Assembly (NCBI GenBank): GCA_021802685.1
Contig: JAJZRM010000105.1
Coordinates: 1 to 8,445 of the forward strand
Length of the DNA: 8,445 nucleotides
DNA from: Deltaproteobacteria bacterium
GTDB lineage: Bacteria; Desulfobacterota; Deferrimicrobia; Deferrimicrobiales; Deferrimicrobiaceae
Direction: 5' to 3'
The notes under the pieces are model-generated. The model was given only the letters and a program-made list of their open reading frames with translations. It did no database searches and was not told the origin of the DNA. A program made the position numbers and the translations under genes. Position 1 is the first letter of the stretch. Each line of letters begins with the position of its first letter. This document shows positions 4,712 to 8,445 of this stretch, piece after piece.

Positions 4712-7498
4712 ATGAAGCGAAGGGATTTCCTATGGCTCCTCGGGGTGATCTCCGGATCCACGGTGATGTCCGCGTGCGGATCGCCGAACCGTTCCGCGAA
4801 ATTCACCTCCTTCGTTCTCCCGCCGGAGGAGGAGGCCGTCCCCGGGGAAGCGCGCTTCCTCCCTTCGACATGCACGGAATGCCCCGCCGGCTGCGGGGTG
4901 CAGGCGAGGATTCGGGACGGGCGGCCGGTCAAGCTGGAGGGGAACCCCGGGCATCCGGTGAACGACCGCGGACTGTGCGTCCGGGGCCAATCCGCCCTGT
5001 ACCGCCTCTATCATCCGGAGAGGGTGCGCGGCCCCATGGTCCGGGACGGCGGGAAACATCGGCCCATCCCCTGGGAAGAGGCCTTTTCCAGGGTGGCGGT
5101 GTCCCTGAAAAGCTCCCGGGAGAAGGGGAGGAAAAACCTGTTCCTGTCCGGCCGGACGACCGGCTCCCTTTCCCGGCTCGCGGATGCCGCGTGCAAGCGG
5201 CTGGGGATCGAGCGGCTGCCCGAATACGAAGTGTATTCCCACACCGCCGTGAAGGAGGCGAACGCCCTCCTGTTCGGGGAAAGGGACGTGCCCCATTACC
5301 GGATCGAGAAGGCCGATTTCCTGCTGACGGTCGGGGCGGACCTCATCGAAACCCACATCACCCCCGTCGCCTACGCCCGGAAAATATCCTCCGCCAGGGC
5401 CGGCGGCGCCTTCCTCTGGTACCACGTGGAGCCCCACATGTCGCTCACCGGGGGAAACGCGGACCGCCGGTTCACCGTCGCCCCGGGCCGGGAGCGGCTC
5501 CTTCTCTCCTTCCTGCTCCGGGAGGTCGCGGCGCGGAAGGCCGGGAAGAGCCGGCTGCCCGACGAACTCATTGCCGTCTTCCCCCGGACGACCGCGGAGA
5601 AAGTCTCCGCGGAAACGGGCATCCCGAGGGAGGCGGTGAAGGAGATCGCGGATCGCTTCCTGGCCGCCGAACGCCCTCTCCTGATCGCCGGAGGGGTCGG
5701 GACGGAGCAGCCGTCGGGCCTGGAAACCGCGGCCGCCGCCGCCCTGATCCAGCATGCCTCGGGCGCCATCCCGGAACGGGTCGATTTCGCGGCGGGCGAG
5801 AACTATCGGAACGTGGGCACGCTGCGGGACATGGAGAAGCTCTCCGCACGGCTGGGCAGGGGGGAAGCGGGGGTCGTGTTCCTCTTCCGGACCAACCCCG
5901 TTTTCTCGCTGCCGCCGCGCCTCGCGTTCCGGGAGAACCTGAAAAAGGCCGAACTCACCGTCGGGGTGGGCGAGTTCCTCGACGAAACCGTTCGCGAGGC
6001 CGACGTGGTCCTTCCCCTGTCCCACTCCCTCGAGTCGTGGGGAGACGTCGAACCGAGAAGCGGCGTCGTGTCCCTCCTCCAGCCGGCGCTCCCGCCGCTG
6101 CACGACACCCGGTCCGACGGCGACGTGCTCCTGGGGTTCCTGGGGTACTCCTCCGGGAAGGGACCGGACGGCAGCTACCGGGACCTCCTCTCCGCGGCAT
6201 GGGGGAGGTGGCTCGGCGAAGCGGGGAAGGCCCGTCTCCTCGAGAAGGGTTACGTCGAAGAGACGTTGCCGAAGCGGACGGTTTCCGTCGACGGAAAGAG
6301 GGCCGCCAAAGTCCTCCGCGCGGCGGGACCGCCGGAGGAGCTCGGGAAACCCGTACTGGTCCTCGCCCCCTCCATCCGGACCTTCGACGGCAGAAGCCGG
6401 AACCTCTCCCTGCTGTCCGAGATCCCGGACCCGCTCACAACCATCACCTACGGGTCCTGGATCTCCGTCTCCGGGGAAACGGCGGCGCGAGCGGGCTTCC
6501 GGGACCAGGACGGGGCGACGGTCGCGTCGGCCGACTGGAAAGCGGTCATGCCGGTGAAGGTCCAGCCGGGCCTCCCCGACGGGGTCTTCGCCATCCACCG
6601 GGATGCGCTTTCCTCCCCCCCGGTCCGGACGGATCGACGGACGGGCGGAGCGGTGGCGTACATCGAGGGCGTCGGCATCGCGAAGACCGGGAAGAGAATC
6701 GGGATCCCGATCCTTTCGGGCTCCTTCTCCCAGCAGGGGCGAGGCCTCATTCCCGACCCGGTGCACCTTTCGGAGGAACGCCGCCATAAACGGTGGACCC
6801 TGTACCCCGAACACGACCACAAGGAGTACCGGTGGGCGTTGGCGGTGGACCTTGAACGGTGCAACGGCTGCGCCGCCTGCGTGGCGGCCTGCCACGTGGA
6901 GAACAACGTCCCCGCGGCGGGACCGGCGGACCACCTGAAGGGCCGGGAGATGTCGTGGCTGCGGATCGAGCCCTTCTACGGGAAGGGGGAGGTCGAGTTC
7001 CTCCCCATGCTCTGCCAGCAGTGCCACTACGCCCCCTGCGAGTCGGTCTGCCCGGTGTTCGCCGCGTACCACAACCCGGAAGGGTTGAACGTCCAGGTGT
7101 ACAACCGGTGCGTGGGAACGCGGTACTGCTCCAACAACTGTCCCTACAAGGTGCGCCGGTTCAACTGGTGGGAACACCGGTGGACGAAACCGGCGGACCT
7201 CATGCTCAACCCCGATGTGCAAGCCCGGGGCGTGGGAGTGATGGAGAAGTGCACCTTCTGCGTCCAGCGGATCCGGGCCGCGAAAGACAAGGCCAGGGAC
7301 GAGGGAAGGAAGGTCCGGGACGGGGAGTTCACGACGGCGTGCGCGCAAAGCTGCCCCACCGGCGCGCTGACCTTCGGCAACCTCCTTGACGAGGGGTCGG
7401 CGGTTTCCCGGCTGGCCCGTTCGGGCCGGGCCTACCGGGTGTTCGAGTCGCTGGGGACCGAACCGTCCGTCTACTACCTTCGCGGCGGAAAACCGTGA
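4712..7498 (+). CDS. actB: ActB, fused MopB-like (B1) and Fe-S (B2) subunit of Alternative Complex III
   Basis: 928 residues; GAGGG (4702-4706) is five bases before the ATG. The N-terminus has a Tat-type signal (KRRDFLWLLG) followed by a lipobox-like MSAC (C22). B1 (about 45-690) resembles molybdopterin oxidoreductases and ends in a dinucleotide-binding-like region (GSWISVSGETAARAGF). No cysteine is seen where Mo-ligating cysteine normally sits (YSHTAVKEANALLFGE), so no Mo site is expected. Unusually, B1 keeps a full C54-x2-C57-x3-C61-x27-C89 Fe-S motif. B2 (about 705-928) has C717/C720/C723/C727, C768/C771/C776/C780, C847/C850 with C877/C881, and C800/C806/C810 in CVGTRYCSNNCP, where Thr803 replaces a cysteine. 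This three-cysteine site is the [3Fe-4S] signature of ACIII. B2 carries electrons from ActC to ActA. The stop overlaps actC (TGATG). Confidence 0.93.
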   Translation: MKRRDFLWLLGVISGSTVMSACGSPNRSAKFTSFVLPPEEEAVPGEARFLPSTCTECPAGCGVQARIRDGRPVKLEGNPGHPVNDRGLCVRGQSALYRLYHPERVRGPMVRDGGKHRPIPWEEAFSRVAVSLKSSREKGRKNLFLSGRTTGSLSRLADAACKRLGIERLPEYEVYSHTAVKEANALLFGERDVPHYRIEKADFLLTVGADLIETHITPVAYARKISSARAGGAFLWYHVEPHMSLTGGNADRRFTVAPGRERLLLSFLLREVAARKAGKSRLPDELIAVFPRTTAEKVSAETGIPREAVKEIADRFLAAERPLLIAGGVGTEQPSGLETAAAAALIQHASGAIPERVDFAAGENYRNVGTLRDMEKLSARLGRGEAGVVFLFRTNPVFSLPPRLAFRENLKKAELTVGVGEFLDETVREADVVLPLSHSLESWGDVEPRSGVVSLLQPALPPLHDTRSDGDVLLGFLGYSSGKGPDGSYRDLLSAAWGRWLGEAGKARLLEKGYVEETLPKRTVSVDGKRAAKVLRAAGPPEELGKPVLVLAPSIRTFDGRSRNLSLLSEIPDPLTTITYGSWISVSGETAARAGFRDQDGATVASADWKAVMPVKVQPGLPDGVFAIHRDALSSPPVRTDRRTGGAVAYIEGVGIAKTGKRIGIPILSGSFSQQGRGLIPDPVHLSEERRHKRWTLYPEHDHKEYRWALAVDLERCNGCAACVAACHVENNVPAAGPADHLKGREMSWLRIEPFYGKGEVEFLPMLCQQCHYAPCESVCPVFAAYHNPEGLNVQVYNRCVGTRYCSNNCPYKVRRFNWWEHRWTKPADLMLNPDVQARGVGVMEKCTFCVQRIRAAKDKARDEGRKVRDGEFTTACAQSCPTGALTFGNLLDEGSAVSRLARSGRAYRVFESLGTEPSVYYLRGGKP

Positions 7499-8445
7499 TG
7501 CGGGACGAAGGCGCCATGGGAAACGCGGATCGGTTCGCCAAGGCGGAACGGGTCATCCTCGCGGCGATGGAGAAGCCGGGCCGCGTCTACCTCGCGGGCC
7601 TCGCGTTCTCGGCGGCGCTGGCGGTCATCGGCGGTATCCTCTGGGCCTACCAGATCCTGAACGGCCTGGGCGTCGCGGGGTACACCCACCCCGTGAACTG
7701 GGCGATCTACATCACGAACTTCGTCTTCTGGGTGGGGATCGCCCACTCGGGGACGCTGATCTCGGCCGTCCTCTACCTCTTCCGCGCCCGGTACAGGACG
7801 AGCTTCAACCGCGCCGCGGAGGCGATGACCGTCTTCGCCCTCATGGTGGCGGGGTTGTTTCCCCTCATCCACCTGGGGCGCTCCTGGGTGTTCTACTATC
7901 TCCTCCCGTACCCGAACCAGCGGCACCTCTGGGTCAACTTCCGGTCCCCCCTGATCTGGGACGTCTTCGCGGTCGGGACCTATTTCACCGTGAGCCTCGT
8001 TTTCTTCTACGTCGGGATGATCCCCGACTTCGCGATCGCGCGGCGTTGCAAAGAAGGGATCCGGAAGAAGATCTTTCAACTCCTCTCCCTCGGATGGAAG
8101 GGCACGGACAGGGAGTGGCGGCACTACGGCATGCTCTACCTCTTCCTGGCCTCCTTCGCCACCCCCCTCGTGGCGTCGGTCCACTCCGTGGTCTCATGGG
8201 ACTTCGCCATGAGCATCCTCCCCGGGTGGCACACCACGATCTTCGCCCCCTATTTCGTGGCCGGGGCGATCTTCTCAGGAACCGCCATGGTCATCACCCT
8301 GGTGATCCCCCTCCGGAAGGCCATGAACCTCCACGAGTACATCACCGACGACCACTTCGAGAGCATCGCGAAGATCATGCTCTTCACCTCCCTCATCGTG
8401 TCCTACGCCTACATCGTCGAGTTCGGCCTCGCATGGTCTGTAGGG
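7498..8445 (+). CDS. actC: ActC, NrfD-type quinol-oxidising membrane subunit of Alternative Complex III (3' end cut off)
   Basis: The frame is open from ATG 7498 to the window end, giving 316 codons without a stop. The start overlaps the actB stop by one base (TGATG), implying translational coupling; ATG 7516 (MGNADRF) is an alternative. The sequence shows typical ActC/NrfD features: an early membrane helix, NFVFWVGIAHSGTLISA (from N74), GLFPLIHLGRSW with H125, PYPNQR, NFRSPLIWDVFAVGTYFT, LGWKG, a helix with HSVVSWDFA (H229), and PGWHTTIFAPYFVAGAIF with H245. About seven to eight membrane helices are visible; full-length ActC proteins have about ten. In characterised ACIII this subunit binds and oxidises quinol and may take part in proton translocation. 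The terminal residues read AWSVG, where I would expect something like AWYSG, so the last bases deserve a quality check. Confidence 0.92.
   Translation, partial: MRDEGAMGNADRFAKAERVILAAMEKPGRVYLAGLAFSAALAVIGGILWAYQILNGLGVAGYTHPVNWAIYITNFVFWVGIAHSGTLISAVLYLFRARYRTSFNRAAEAMTVFALMVAGLFPLIHLGRSWVFYYLLPYPNQRHLWVNFRSPLIWDVFAVGTYFTVSLVFFYVGMIPDFAIARRCKEGIRKKIFQLLSLGWKGTDREWRHYGMLYLFLASFATPLVASVHSVVSWDFAMSILPGWHTTIFAPYFVAGAIFSGTAMVITLVIPLRKAMNLHEYITDDHFESIAKIMLFTSLIVSYAYIVEFGLAWSVG

Noticed and set aside
4712..6780. Possibility that this gene is a true molybdopterin enzyme such as polysulfide or arsenate reductase
   Set aside because: It is fused to an Fe-S domain with the CVGTRYC [3Fe-4S] signature, flanked by pentahaem ActA and ActC, and lacks an obvious Mo-ligand residue. 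ACIII is the better reading despite the retained N-terminal cysteines.
4732..6789. Long plus-strand frame (685 codons) inside actB
   Set aside because: Low-complexity Arg/Gly/Pro translation in a shifted frame of actB; no ribosome site or motif.
4730..7348. Very long antisense open frame (872 codons) opposite actB
   Set aside because: Its translation is rich in Arg, Gly and Pro with no domain. It is the expected mirror of a GC-rich gene whose plus-strand frame has all the ACIII motifs.

Overview
The window reads as high-GC DNA from a Gram-negative respiratory bacterium. It carries a Tat-type signal, many c-type haem motifs and a quinol-oxidising complex. The overall style (GC-rich, multihaem cytochromes, tight operon) would fit a Desulfobacterota/Desulfuromonadota-like or related uncultured lineage, but that placement is a low-confidence guess made without any search.

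Layout. (1) Positions 1-1538, minus strand: the 5' two-thirds or more of an AlbA_2 (Schlafen-type) / HATPase_c_4 / winged-helix protein running off the left edge. A short minus-strand reading frame (1529-1663) overlaps its start and looks like the C-terminal stub of an upstream partner gene. This block is visibly less GC-rich than the rest and looks accessory. (2) Positions 1539-1676: a divergent intergenic region with a 12-bp perfect palindrome. (3) Positions 1677-2771, plus strand: a multi-pass, tryptophan-rich membrane protein of unknown function. (4) Positions 2767-2908: a leader region with two operator-like inverted repeats, a possible 27-codon leader ORF and a small hairpin. (5) Positions 2909-8445, plus strand: a tightly packed operon for Alternative Complex III (ACIII). 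It contains a membrane protein with a fused monohaem cytochrome c domain, the pentahaem cytochrome ActA, a fused ActB (MopB-like B1 domain plus Fe-S B2 domain), and ActC (NrfD-type quinol-oxidising membrane subunit, cut by the right edge). ActD-F would be expected to the right.

How the genes work together. By analogy with characterised ACIII, ActC oxidises menaquinol or ubiquinol at the membrane. Electrons pass through the Fe-S clusters of the ActB B2 domain to the haems of ActA, then to a monohaem cytochrome c and a terminal oxidase or other acceptor. Here the first gene places a monohaem cytochrome c domain on a polytopic membrane anchor, which could be the built-in acceptor.

Most unusual points: ActB retains a complete four-cysteine N-terminal Fe-S motif that I recall as absent from canonical ACIII ActB; the operon's head gene is a membrane/cytochrome c fusion whose membrane half I do not recognise; and the leader region upstream of it has layered regulatory-looking structure. 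I found no CRISPR array, tRNA, rRNA or insertion sequence.
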